From: Paramyrothecium sp. XJ0827
Lineage: Eukaryota > Ascomycota > Sordariomycetes > Hypocreales > Stachybotryaceae
DNA length: 64,000 nt
Assembly: GCA_020881915.1 (NCBI GenBank)
Contig: JAJFPB010000013.1
Coordinates: 186,001 to 250,000 of the forward strand
Direction: 5' to 3'
This document shows, piece after piece, positions 33,862 to 46,757 of this stretch. The stretch's first letter is position 1. The number at the start of each line of letters is the position of its first letter. The notes beneath the pieces are model-generated. The model was not told the DNA's origin, searched no databases, and saw nothing but the letters and a program-made list of their open reading frames with translations. The position numbers were made by a program, and so were the translations under genes.

Positions 33862-36800
33862 TATAAGTTTATATTTTATATAAATAAAAGAATATAAAAG
33901 TATATTTAATTAATAATATATATATAAATAAAAAGTCTTTAGAAGGTAATTTCAATTAAAAGAAAAAATTTCTAAAGGAAATTACTTTCTTAATAAAAAA
34001 GAAATCTTCTTTTAATAAATAAATTTTCTCTAAGTTTTTACTTTATAATAAAGGTAATTAGCTATATAAAGGTAATTAACTTATATAATTAATAATATAA
34101 GATAAGTATTTACTACTAAATAAATAAATTATTTTTAAAAAAATCCTCTATAATAAAGAAGAAATACTAATATAAATATTTAGTAATATTTTATAAATTA
34201 ATCTAATAATTAAATTACTTTAATTTATTAATATTATTTTATATAAGGCCTAATAAGTAAGATTAATTTTAATCTTTTAAGGGCTTAAAAATAAAGTAGT
34301 AGAATTCTTAAAAATCTAAATTAAGAATAAAGTACTTAAAAAAAGCTAATTCCCCTATAAAAATCCCTTTTTTCTTAATCTCTAAGAAAAATAATAAATT
34401 ATAGCTAATTAATTTAGTAATTAAGATTAATAAATATATAGTTTATTATACTTTTATATTTTTGTTAGTAAATAAATTTAATAATAACTTTTTAATATAT
34501 TTTATTTTATTTTTATTTAATTTCTTTTTTAGATATAATTAAATTGAATTAATATAATATAGCTATTTCTTAATTATATTTATAATACCTCTAGAATTAC
34601 TTTAAATATGTAGATTATTATAAGAAGCTATAAATTTAGTAGTTTAATTTATAAGGATTATAATCAAAATTCTTCATAACTTAATATTAAATATTTACTA
34701 AGCTTTTCTAAATAATATTATAATATAAAAACTAATCTCAAAATAAAATAATAGAGAAATTAGCCTAGGAATTAAATAATTTATTTTAAAATATTTTAAG
34801 AATCTTAATAAAGTCTTTATTGATATTAAGTTAATTAATAAAATAGTATTAGTACTAAAATTATAATTTTATTAAAGCTCTACTAATATTATTAATTATT
34901 TCTATAATATATAAGAAAAAAAAGCTAATACTAGTAAAGATATAGAAGCTTTAAGAGTAAAAGTACTATAATTTAAAATTGAAAATTAAGAGTTTCTTAG
35001 AACTTATTATCTTTTATAAAAAGTAAATTAAAAAATTTATAATAATAGCTTTATTACTATATTTTTTATTATAAAAGAACTAGCTATAAGTATAGAATAT
35101 AAAGTAGTAAGAAGTTATAAATAAAATTAAAGGAAAGCTATTAAATATATTACTACTAATTTAGCTTAATTTAAGTAAGAGCTATAATAAAGTTAATATT
35201 ATAATAAATACTAGTTTAAATAACTAAGAAGTAGTACTACTATAAGTAATAAAGAGAAAATATTAGTTTTATAGATATAAAAGTAGAATATAAAATAATA
35301 CTAAAGGATTTTATAATATAATAAAATAAGAATATAAAGTAATAATATTTATACTAAAAAGACTAAGAAGCTATATTTATAGAGCTTATTTTACTTTAAA
35401 AATAAATACTTAAGTATTAATTTTATAACTTAATAAAAGTATTAATAATATATTTATAGCCCTTATAATAAATCAAATTAGTATTATTAGAATATATAAT
35501 TTTACTATAAGATATATACTAAGAAAAAGTAATAAAGTTATTAATATATTATCTTAAAAATTACCTAGATTATTAGATCTTTTAAAGAAGAAGATTAAAA
35601 GAGACTTAGAAAATTAAATTAAATTATAATGAAATTTAATTAAAAAAGTAAATCTACATAATAGTCCTAAAGTAAATAATATAAGAGAAATTCTCTAATA
35701 TTTTCTAATTCTCTAAAAACCCTCTAAAATAAACTAAAAGTAATTTAGAAGGCTCTAAAATAAAGCTATAAGATTTATTACTAAAAATAAATAGCTCTAA
35801 TATTAGTTAATTAATTTATTTTATAATTTAGTACTTATTATTAAATTTACTAATTTATGATAAATAATTATTAGATCTTATTATATAGTACTTAAATATA
35901 GAAATAAAGAAACTATATTTACCTAAATTAAAAAGAAATACTAGTAGAGTACTATATAAAAAGATATTATAATTACTATTAAGATTTACTTTAAATATTA
36001 AATATATTAAATCTACAAGAAAAAAGAACTAATTATTATTATAGTTCTTAGAGTACTTTTATTAAAGGTATACTTAGATATATAATATATACCTAAATGT
36101 AAAGAATATTGTTTTCTTATAGAAGTAAAATATAATTTTATTAAATAAGTAAAAATTAAGTTAGCTTAGAAATATAATTTAATAACTATAAATAAGTTCC
36201 TTTTAGACTTATTTAATTAATTTAGTTTCTTTATATTTACTATTATTAATAGTAATAAGGAATTTAAAGATATTATTAAGAAAATCCTTTATATTATAAT
36301 ATTAATATATAATCTAAAGGTAAATAAAATTAATAAAGCTAATTACTGTATTTTAATAAGTACTATAGCTAAGATAATTAAAAATAAAATGAATCAATTA
36401 AACTTCTTTTATTTTACTTTACTAATTATTAGTAATTAATTAAATATTAATATATATTTTATATAGCTAATTATTATTTTAGTTTATATATAAATAGGAA
36501 CTTATTTTATTAATTAAGCTCAAAATCTTAATTTAGTATTTAATTAATTAAATTAATTTTTTTAAATAAAGATCTACTAATTACTAAAATATAAATATTT
36601 AAAAGAAAAGTAAAAAATATAGTAAAAGCTATATTATAAGTTATAGTATTTTAAGAAATACTTATAAAGTATATAAATATAAAGAATAAGTATAGCTTAT
36701 ATAAAATATTACTTAAAAATAATTTAGTCTTAGTTTATAATAAAATAAAAGTAAATAATAAATTAAGAATTATTACAATAATACTAAAATAATAAAGATT

Positions 36801-37896
36801 TTATAAAATTAAGAAAAAAGTAAAAAGATCTAATTTTTTATTTTATTATATTTAATAAGTACTAATTAATAAGTATATTCCTAGCTAAAAGATTAAGAGT
36901 CTTTTATAAGCATAATACTAGCTAGTAATTATTACTAATAAATAGAAAATACCTTAAAGTACTTTTTTACTTTAAATTAGTAATTAATGAATATAAAAAA
37001 ATAAAGAAGAAGGTAATAAAAATAGTATAAAGTTTAAGTACTTACTTTACTTAAATAATAATAATATAGGGAGTAATATCTTAGCTTTAGTAATAAGAAA
37101 AATAATTCTTAAATAAGAATTAGAATACTACTTTTAATTTAAGATTATATATTAATTAGAAATCTAAGTTCTATAGCTACTTTATACTAAGATAATTAAA
37201 TATAAAAAGATTTAATAATTAATATAATATTTTTTAACTTTATTTTCTTATTAAGTAATAAAAAATAAAGTCTAAAATAAAAATATAATTATTAATTTAA
37301 TGTATATTTTCTTTTATTAGAAATTATTTATAAGTACTTTTATAATTATAAAAAAATATTTTCTTTTAATTTAAAGAAAAAAATAAAAGATTATAAATAT
37401 ATATTTATAATAAAAATAAAAATAAAAATAAAAATAAAAATAAAAATAAAAATAAAAATAAAAGAAAGAATAATTTATAACAAGAAAAATAAAGCTCTTC
37501 CTTACTTAATTAAGTATTTAATATTAAAATAATTCTTTACTTTATTTTTAAAACTACCTTAGAAATCTTCTTTTAAAGCTCTAAATTCTTTAAGGTATAA
37601 GCCTACTATTTAAAAATCCTTAAGGTATTAGTATTTATAAAAATTAATTTAAGATTGTAAGCTTATAGCCCTAGCTTCCCTTAAGTAGTAATATTGATAT
37701 ATTTAATTATATTAACTTTATAAAAAAATCCTTATTTAAATTAAAAAAATAATTATTTTGAAAAGATTAATTATAAAATAAATTACCCTTTTAAAAGAAC
37801 TTTAAATATATATTACTAAAGTACTTCTTAATTAAAATATATTTATTAGTAAAAGTAATTATAATTATAGAAGATCTAATATATATTTCATAGTAA
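33862..37896. repeat. RIP-degraded block with LTR-retroelement remnant
   Basis: TA-rich, no long frames. Most of it is unclassified. The part at 36190-36500 retains integrase-like spacing (see the separate entry). An AAAAAT hexanucleotide run occupies about 37412-37465. Confidence 0.65.
36190..36510 (+). pseudogene. RIP-degraded retroelement integrase remnant
   Basis: Read on the plus strand near 36250-36380, one frame gives KEFKDIIKK, then about 15 residues later YNLKVNKINKANYCILI followed by TIAKI. This resembles the integrase catalytic stretch of LTR retrotransposons (GGxEFK, then SAYNPQANGxIERGH with a hydrophobic tail) after C-to-T and G-to-A mutation. Many stops interrupt the frame. 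The reverse transcriptase and LTRs were not recognised. Alternative: chance similarity in biased sequence. Confidence 0.4.
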
Positions 37897-38421
37897 CAGG
37901 CTTGGGAAACTGGTTAACCAATTAACCAATAACCTATATTTGGTTAACCAATTTTTGGTTAACCTAATATTGGTTAACTTATTATTGGTTAACCAATTTT
38001 TGGTTTAACCTATTTTTGGTTAACCTATTATTGGTTAACCTATTTTTGGTTTAACCTATTTTTGGTTAACCAAATATTGGTTAACCTATTTTTGGTTTAA
38101 CCTATTTTTGGTTAACCAAATATTGGTTAACCTATTTTTGGTTTAACCTATTTTTGGTTAACCAAATATTGGTTAACCTATTTTTGGTTAATTATCTATT
38201 TTCCTATTATATTTAAATTAATATCTATAATTATATATATATATATATCTAATAAATATCTTATTATAACTTCTATATAAACTTTAAAAATCTAGTTATA
38301 GCTATTATAATAGATAAAAATAAGGTAATTTAATATCAGCTAACCAATTTTTGGTTAACCTATATTTGGTTAACCTAATTTTGGTTAACCAATAATTGGT
38401 TAACCAACCTTCCCAAGCCTG
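37897..38421. mobile_element. Non-autonomous hAT MITE, 525 bp, with 8-bp TSD
   Basis: It starts CAGGCTTGGGAAAC and ends CTTCCCAAGCCTG, the same termini as the hAT at 17578-22613. An exact 8-bp duplication CATAGTAA lies at 37889-37896 and 38422-38429. The interior is almost entirely a 15-16-bp minisatellite with GGTTAACC and TTTTTGGTT cores, plus ~150 bp of AT-rich filler (38190-38330). There is no coding capacity. Unlike its surroundings it keeps its C and G positions, so it is young. Confidence 0.92.
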
Positions 38422-41400
38422 CATAGTAATAAGGGTTTTACTTCTTGTAATAAGAAATCAAGAGAGTTTACTTAATTTAAGATCTTAAAAATAAATAATA
38501 AAAGAACTACTTATTAGAATAGAAATAATTAATAAAAATAAAAACTTAATTTAAAAAAGTAATAAATTACTTAAGTTATTATATAAAATATAATTTATTA
38601 GGCCCTATTTTATATATTTAAAGTATATTCTTATAATAATTTTAAAAGAAAATAAAAGAAGTACTTTTATTATTCTTAAACTAAGGGAGGGAGTACTTAT
38701 TATAAAAGGAGATCTTATTATATATAAATATATTAAGATTATTAATATTCTTATTACTAATAACCTAAATATTAAAGTAATTATAGATCTAAGATTTATT
38801 AATAAAAGATCTAGTAATTAAAATATATAAAGTAAATCTATAAGCTTCTATTAGAATATCTTAGTTTTTTTATTAGTAAAAGACCTTAATTAATTATTTT
38901 AAGTAATTATAATTTCTTACTTAAACTTATTACTTAAGATCTCCCTTAGAGCTATAAAATAAGTATTCTAAAGCTATAAGTACTTCTTTAGTTTATAGTT
39001 TATAATATTAAAATATTTTAGAAAAAGATAATAGAGCTTAAAATAAAATTAAAAGAAATAGCTCTAATAAAAAAGTATAAATAAGAATTATAATAGAAAA
39101 AAAAAGAAAGCTATATATATTATATATATATATTAAGTAGCTAATTAGTTAAAATATAGTAAATTAATTAAATAGCTAATTATATTTATATATATATATA
39201 AGTTATATATAAATAATATAAATATATATATAACTACCTATTTTTCCTTCCTTCTTTTCTATATTATATATATATATATATATACTCTCTTATATAGTAA
39301 TTATTAGATCTTTTTACTTTTCTTATATATTTTTACTTATTTTCTTACTATTATTTCTTTATTATACCTTAAAGAAAACTACCTATAAATTATATACTAT
39401 AGGTCCCTATATTTACTATCTTACTTATAAATACTTTAAATTCCTTCTTTACTATTAATTCTATATATAAAGAGACTTATTTATTTTCCTTTATTAGTAA
39501 TATAACTATAAAGGGTATAATAACTAAGATTATAGATCCTAAGATAATTACTTTTAATATTATATTTAATAAGCTTTATAGAGGTCTTTAGCTAAATTAA
39601 ATATATATTATCTTATATTAGCCCTTTATAGGAAATTATATCTTTAATATTAAGCTTAATAAAAAAGAAATTAATAAGTACTTTATCTCTAATATTCCTA
39701 AGTTAGTAAATATTTCCTAGAATAAATAAAGAGATTATTTTATTAATTATTATATTTTTTATTAATATATTTAAAAGTATAAATAGGTAGTAAATAATTA
39801 ACTAAAAGTTATTATATAAGTAGGGCTATAAGATCTCTATTATTTTATAGCTATTATATTTAAGCCTATTACTATTATAAATATAAAAAATAAGTTTACT
39901 TAGGATTTTTTTATTTCTACTAAAGCCTACTTATATACTTTTAATTAAAAGATTATAATCCTTATTTAATATAGCTTTTATTTAATAAGTATTAATTTTA
40001 TAAGTACCTAAGATTATTATTAAATAATTTATATAAAATAGTTCCTTATTAGATTCTTTAATTTTATTTAGAACTACTAAATTAGCTTTATTTAAAACTA
40101 TATTATATAATAATTATATATTTTTAATTTTATTTATACTTTATAAATAAAGTATTTAATTACTTATTTAAGTACCTAAAGTATAATCATATAAATTACT
40201 AATATCTTTAGTTCCTTTAATTACCTACTTATTCCCCATATAAAGTAAATTAAGTCCTTTAAGTATAATTTCTTAGTTATTTATTAGATTATTTTAATTC
40301 TAAAAGAAATAATTAATATTATATTTAATATATTTAAAATATTTATTTTTAGAACTTATTTATAGTTTTTACTAAAGACTTACTTTAAGTACTTTAAATT
40401 TTTTAATTATAGGAACTTTAAAATCCCTTTAAGAGATTAAATAATTATACCTAAATTAAATAAAATAAAAAACTTCTAGATATATATTATTTAGCTTCTT
40501 TATTTAATAGTTAGCTCTAAGCTTTATTTACTTAAATTTAAGTCTACTATAAAAATAAAATATATTAATTAGAATATTTTAAATTAGTAGTTTTCTACCT
40601 TCTATAATTAACTAAAAGATCTAGTAGTTTTATTTTTGTTCTACTACCTAGCTTTTCTTTAAATTTAAATACTACTAATATTATTAATTACTAAATCTTT
40701 TATTAGTAACTAACTAAAACTAATTCTAAGATCTTAACTTTTCTTAAGAAAAAATATAAGAATTCTTAGTTTATAAAAATATTCTACTTAGTTCTATTAT
40801 TTAATTTAATTCCTAAAGTTATAAAATTTAAAGTAAATAATTATATAAGACTTAAATTAATTTTTATAGCTCCTATACTTATTAGGCCTAGATCTTTAAA
40901 GAAAGAACCTTAACTTATTTTATTAAGTAATAATAACTCTATTTTTTCTATTATTAATAAGGCTAACGCCTTAAAGGGAAGATTAAATATAAAAAATAAA
41001 GAGATCTTAATTAAAAAAAAGAAGAACTTATTTTTAATTTTTCTATAATACATAATTTCCTTTAATAAAATATTTTTAAGAAAAAAGTAATATTTTAAAT
41101 ACCTTTATTTAATTATGTAATCAAATAATCCTTAGAATATCTACTTATGTTTTAGTTACTATAAGTAAATAAATTATTTTTATTTTTATAAATTAAATAT
41201 CTTAATTACCTCTAATAATATAAACTTAAAGGAATAAATAATCTACTATTAAGACTTAGAAGGATTTTAATTTTTATATATTTATTACTTAAAATAAACT
41301 TTAAATTAAATATAATAGTAATATTACATTGATAAGGAATTATTAAATTACTAGATCTATTTATATTCCTTAATAAACTATTAATTACCTTATAAACTAC

Positions 41401-41869
41401 CCTATAAAGATAAGTACTAAGAAGAAGAGCTACTATATAATTATAATAGTATAAAAGGCCTTTAATTTATAGAAAACTACTATAATACCTCTAATTTATT
41501 TTCTAAAGTAAAGATCTTTTATAACTATACTACCTTCTAATATAATTAGCTATAAGATATAAAAATAAATTAATTTATTAAATATAATTAGTATTTAGTA
41601 GTAATAAACTATAACTAATAGAATTAAATAAGTAATAGCTTATATAAGATATTAAATACCTCAATCTTCTTTTACTATACTAAGTATGTTTAGCCTATCA
41701 AATCTGATAAAGAATTTATAACTTAATAAGAATTAATTTTTATAATATACTAGAAAATAGAAGAAGAAATAAATAAAAAGATCTAATAGTTATTAAGGTA
41801 GATATAAACTTTAGGCTTAAAAGTAAAGTAAAGTTTATTTAAGGTAAATTATATTAGAATACTATTAAT
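38422..41869. repeat. RIP-degraded sequence, unclassified, gene-free
   Basis: TA-rich with long AT microsatellites near 39115-39290. No frame, motif or terminal repeat could be assigned. The region 41300-41860 leads into a pogo relic and may contain its mutated 5' half. Confidence 0.6.
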
Positions 41870-42340
41870 AAGCCTAAGCTACTTACTACTTAGACTTTAA
41901 GAACCCTAAAAATAATTAGGGAAATAAAATCTTAGTTTAAATATATTAAACAATAAATTAGAAGATATAAAAGTAGCTCTTTAGTATTAATTATAGAGGC
42001 CTTAAAGTCTTTTTCTAAGGGAATAAAGGTAATTATTTGTAAAATAGCTTTATTAAAGACTAAAATTAAGGAATTTTAAGAAGTAAATAAAATACTAAAT
42101 TAGTACTAGAGGAAAAAAAAGAAATACCTATATAATAAAGAAATAATAATTATAGGGGAAGGCTAAATATTAATTAATTAAATAAATATAAATATATAAG
42201 TAGTAACTAAATTATTAAAATAAGGTAATTAAGGAAGATTAAGGTAATTAACCTAGTAGTAATATAATATATATAGTAAACCTAGTTATAATATATAAAT
42301 ATATAAGATAGAGGTAGAGATCTCTAAGTAAGAGTATAGT
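41870..42340 (+). pseudogene. RIP-degraded pogo transposase, C-terminal part
   Basis: The plus strand retains the order of the pogo C-terminus. There is a TLRTLKIIREIKS stretch (compare SKTPKTVRE), then IRRYKSSSL, ALKSFSKGIKVI, KIALLKTKIKEF, a basic run, and finally a degraded zinc knuckle (YSKPSYNI.IYK in place of CGKPGHNARTCK). Stops and substitutions fit C-to-T/G-to-A change. This shows that the pogo family was in this genome before RIP acted and has since reinvaded as elements A-D. Confidence 0.75.
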
Positions 42341-42635
42341 AATTTTAATTAATTAAATAGTCTATAGTATTTTAATTAAGGTTCCTATCTTAAGGATTAA
42401 GATTTTTAATTACTTTATTATATTAATTACTTTATTATATATATATTATATATATATATATATTAGAAAATATTATATATACTATAAAGTCTATAATTAT
42501 ATAAAAGATTTATATAAATATTTATAGACCTATATATATATTCTATAACTAGCTATTTAGACTAAAGTATAGTTTAGACTTTAGAGTGAATTAGAGCCTA
42601 AGGAATTATCTAATTTTAAAAGCACTATATATAGC

Positions 42636-42673
<38 letters not shown>

Positions 42674-43127
42674 TTAGTATAAATATTATAACTATATAAA
42701 AGATTTATATAAATATTTATAGCTTTATATTTATATTTCTAAGTTACTTATATAGTATTTATAATATACTAAATTATTATATAAATTAGAGTTTATATAA
42801 TAACTTATTTTAAAAATATTATATATAACTATAATATAAATAATTATATAAATCTTATTTTATAAGCTTTATTTATATATAAAATATATATTCTAAATTT
42901 TTAAGTACTAACCTAGTAGAAATTAATTAACTAGGAATTAGTTAACTAGGAATTAATTAACTAGGAATTAGTTAACTAGGAATTAGTTAACTAGGAATTA
43001 GTTAACTAGGAATTAGTGAATTAGAAATTAGTTAACTAAAAATTAGCTAACTAGAAATTAGTTAACTAAAAATTAATTAACTAGAAATTAGTTATTAGTT
43101 AATTAGTTAACTAGTTTCCCAAGCCTG
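42341..43127. mobile_element. hAT right-end fragment with 15-bp minisatellite
   Basis: From about 42450 the sequence matches the right subterminal part of the hAT (AATTAGAGCCTAAGGAATTA). It ends in a terminal repeat TTTCCCAAGCCTG at 43115-43127. Bases 42926-43105 are about a dozen units of a 15-bp repeat with AACTAGGAATTAGTT cores. These look like RIP-altered versions of the GGTTAACC minisatellite in the MITE at 37897. The left end is missing. Confidence 0.7.
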
Positions 43128-43645
43128 GTAAATACTATAAATGTAAGGAAAATAGTTACTATATAATACTAATTTAAATTCTCCTTTAGACTTTTAAAAT
43201 CCCTATATTTCTAGCTCTTTAATAATATTAATTCCTTAATTATATTTAAATATAATTAAGACCTTTACTTAGTAATAATATTATTACTAGTAGAAAATAT
43301 AGCCTTAATAGTAGCAGATGTAGCTAAAATAGCTAAATAATACCTAGCTAATATAGAGAATATAGGAAATTAATTAATATATAAGTTCTACTAAGTTAAT
43401 ATATTTATTTATATAATAACTAATAAAATATAATAATAATAGTAATAAAATAAGGAAAAATAGAGAAAAAATAGTATAAATAACTTATATATTTAGAAAT
43501 AAATTTATCTTTAAAATATAAAAATAGTTTATTACTATTATTAATATTATTTATATAATTTATCTTCTAAGGTAGGTATAGAGCCTTTAGAAGATATAGG
43601 CCTAGGGCTATTATTAATTAGTTTATTAAAAGATATAGTATATTA
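43128..43645 (-). pseudogene. RIP-mutated hAT 3' gene fragment
   Basis: The sequence corresponds to 18165-18690 of the intact hAT in the same orientation: exon 11 (about 43175-43405), intron 10 and exon 10 (to about 43645). The TGG TGG pair of exon 11 again reads TAG TAG-like, and several CGA codons are lost. It directly abuts the right terminus of the preceding fragment, an order not seen in the intact element, so the locus is scrambled. Confidence 0.75.
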
Positions 43646-44518
43646 GGATGGGATTTTTATAATAGGTTTTACTAGCTACCCTATAGCTAGTAAAGTAATT
43701 TATAAGGACTACCTTAAAGGAAGGAATTTAAACTAAGTACTAGGAATTATTATCTTCTATCTTATATTTAATTTCAGTTTTTAAAGCCTAATTTAAGGAG
43801 CTAGTTAAAAGATCTAGTAATTTAAATCTTCTTTATAGTAATTTAAATATAAGATATTTAAAGCTTAATCTTTAAGGCTTTTACCTTAAAGGAAATACCT
43901 TAATTATTAAGTATTTAAGTATAATATATTTTTTTTTTTTAATAAAATTAGAAATTATAGTAGGGAGGAAATTTATATAGAAGATTAAATATACCTTTAG
44001 TAATTACTTAATCTTCTTATAAAGGTACTTCTATATTATTATAAAGAACCTTTTAATAAGTAAATTAATTAATTAAGAATAATAGTATAAAAGTATTATA
44101 AGAATTACTTAATTACCTAGTAAGAAAAGAAGATCTTATATAAGTTAAGTTACTAAGGAAGATTATAATAAATTATTAAAATAAAGTAATTTAAGAAGAA
44201 TTTATTAATTAAAATATAAAAATACTAAGAATTAATTAATAAAAATAATAAAAAGAATTATTACTTTATAAATTTAGTATTTTAAAAAGTAAATATAGAA
44301 ATAAAATAATTAAAACTAAGTATTTTATTAAATAAATACTTTGAAAAAAAGAAATAATTTTAAAAATTAATTATAAAATTATTAAAAAATTTATAATAAA
44401 AATAGATTTTTATTATAAGTAATAATAAAGAGTATTCTTATAATTAATATTATTTTTTACTTTTAAGTACTTATTAGAAATTAAAAACTAAAAAAAAAAG
44501 ATTAGTACTAACTAAGTA
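43646..44518. repeat. RIP-degraded sequence up to the block's right edge
   Basis: TA-rich, unclassified, no genes seen. It ends exactly at the TA target site of pogo element B. Confidence 0.6.
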
Positions 44519-46375
44519 ACGTACATGATAAGCGAGTGCACCAACCAAGCGAGTGCACCAAAAATTCACACCATTAAAATAGAACATTACTTAAAATCAC
44601 TACAAAACATCTAATCAATTAAAATTAATCACTATCGTCTTCTTCAGATACTAACACAACTATCTGACATGTTCTTGAATTATGTCCGGTATTTCCACAG
44701 GTTCTACAGCGCCTTTCTCTCGCCAGTGCTGACCTCCCTCGACCACCACTTCTCAACAATCCAGCCATTATCTGCGCATCAACGTCTTTCTGATCAATCT
44801 CATCCCTTCCCTCACCTATAGTCATCTTCCCTCCATTCTGTAGCCGGGTTCTTTTTGCCCTACGCCGCTTGCTAAGAGTCTCATTTGCCTGTCGAAGGAT
44901 CTGGTTCTCAGACTTTAATAATGCTATTTGATGCATTATCGCCTTCGTTCCCTTAGAAAATGACTTAAGCGCATCAACAATAGATGCTGGGGAGCTTCCC
45001 TGGTGCCTTCTGATTCGTCTTTCAAGGTATTCAGATTGAGAGGCAGCCTCAAGGACCGTCTTTGGCGTCTTGGGCACCCAAGGGTCGGGGAGGCCGGCCT
45101 CCTCCTCAATCGGTGTTGGAGTTCGTACCTGCACATCAAGCTTCGATATGACACTTTCTGGGTCTAAAGGAACAAGCCCGGCCCCTCTAAAACCCCCTTT
45201 GATATTAATTTCTATTATGGCGGCTTGGTGGGCGGCGTAAAATGCCAGAAAGAACTCAGTCTTAGAAACGTGGGTTATAGAGCACCTGATCAGATGCTCT
45301 ATTTCTCGACCGTATGCCTTTTTGAGCGGCCCAAAGCACCCGACATCAAGAGGCTGAAGTAGGTGAGACGAATGAGGCGGCATACACAGCGTAATGATAT
45401 GGTTATCTTCACAATATTTCTCAAAGTCAACCGAGTGGTGACTTCCATGCCCATCGAGGATCAGAAGACGATAGCGACCGGTTGATCGGGCCTTGGTATG
45501 CCGGTCAAAGTGTTTTAGCCACTCAAGGCCGGTCTCATTGTCGGTCCAACCATTTTGAGTTGTCGCAATAGCCCAGTCGCCCGGAAGGTTGCTTTCCTGG
45601 TACCAGCTTGCGAGGTGATATTGGCCCGCGACCACGATGAACGGCGCGATCGCCCAGCCTTCGGCATTAATCGCCTGAATGACTGTAACCCATTCCCGGT
45701 TTCCAGGCTGGACTGATTTCGGGTTTCCACGCCTATCTGCACCTGTGACGACCATTCCGCTTGCAATTATGCCCATCATAAAGCCGGTCTCATCAAAGTT
45801 GTAGATATCGGCTAGGTCGATGCCATATTTCGCGATTGTGTTCTCCACGAGCCGGAACCAATTGCGAATAATGGTTGGATCTTCGCATTTGGCCCTCTGA
45901 TAGTCATATTTACGAAAAAACGCGTCTTGAGCTCTGGTTGTCGCCTGACGAAGTTGGAAGCCCAGCGCTTGCCGACAGGTGACGCGTCGCGGTCGGCGAG
46001 CAGTCGGTTGGCCATTTCTTCAACACCACGCAGTCGCGGGAAATCCTCGCGAATCCAGGTCGAGAATGAACTGGACAATAATCTGCTCCTCTAGATCGGA
46101 TAGTCTCCGTGAGTTGGGGATGGTATCGCGCCGAGACTGGATGCCCCTCTGTCGGCGACGAAGGGCATAATAATCCACCTGGTATAATCTTGCGGCGGGT
46201 CGTAGACCCAGTTTCGGGTCATTTTGAAGGGCCCGAAGAGCGAGAAGCATATTAGCTTCATTATTTGATTGTGACATATTTGGTGGTTGAGAAATAGTTG
46301 ATTAGATGTAAAGAGGAGAGATTGAGTAATTTTTGGTGCACTCGCTTGGTTGGTGCACTCGCTTATCATGTACGT
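44519..46375 (-). mobile_element. Fot/pogo element B, 1857 bp
   Basis: Inverted repeats start ACGTACATGATAAGCG at 44519 and end with the complement at 46375. TA duplications lie at 44517-44518 and 46376-46377. Each repeat contains AAGCGAGTGCACCAA twice with a 17-bp period. The element marks the switch from TA-rich sequence on its left to normal composition on its right. Confidence 0.96.
44625..46277 (-). pseudogene. Fot/pogo-type transposase B, two frameshifts
   Basis: ATG at 46277, stop at 44625. The first 80 residues (AARLYQVDYYALRRRQRG in the HTH) run into a frameshift near 46039, a 2-bp deletion compared with element D. A second break is at 45915-45920, where six A stand in place of seven. 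From 45848 the frame is clean through the DDE core (FDETGFMMG, LLILDGHGSHHS, LQPLDVGCFGPLK) with all three aspartates, the basic coiled-coil and the CCHC knuckle (CRTCGNTGHNSRTC). The two deletions sum to three bases, but the shifted frame meets a stop, so no full protein is made. Confidence 0.93.
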
Positions 46376-46377
46376 TA

Positions 46378-46757
46378 GTCATTTCTTATATAGTAGAAGT
46401 ACTTACACTAACGACAGCTACAAAAGGGCTACTTTATCTAGTAATAGCTACCGGCTTTCCTAGAGGTAGATATCTGTATGACGCTATGGCTGATGGTGGT
46501 ATGGAGCTAATTTTGTACAATGCTTTATGGCAGTCATAGGGATACGGAGGACATAAGATCACTTTATAATTCTACCTGGCCCGGTAAGAAAATGCTCGGT
46601 TTGAGTCACCCCACCCTCTGACATTCAGACACTCGACACTTCACAAAAGAAGTTTCACTCCAGTTTCCTAGGACATCTTTGATTTCCGAATTGCATATAG
46701 CCTAGGTCTAATGACCAGTATATATGTATAGCAAGAACGTGTACCACAAACTCTTGT
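46378..46757. other. Intergenic, nothing recognised
   Basis: Normal composition, no supported gene. It forms the leader of the RGS-like fragment that follows. Confidence 0.5.

Noticed and set aside
15640..44518. CRISPR array or centromeric satellite in the AT-rich block
   Set aside because: Repeats are either minisatellites with no spacer pattern or dispersed decayed transposons. No regular repeat-spacer array or higher-order satellite is seen.
45915..46040. The two deletions in pogo B restoring a full protein
   Set aside because: They sum to three bases, but the shifted frame between them hits a stop, so translation cannot pass.
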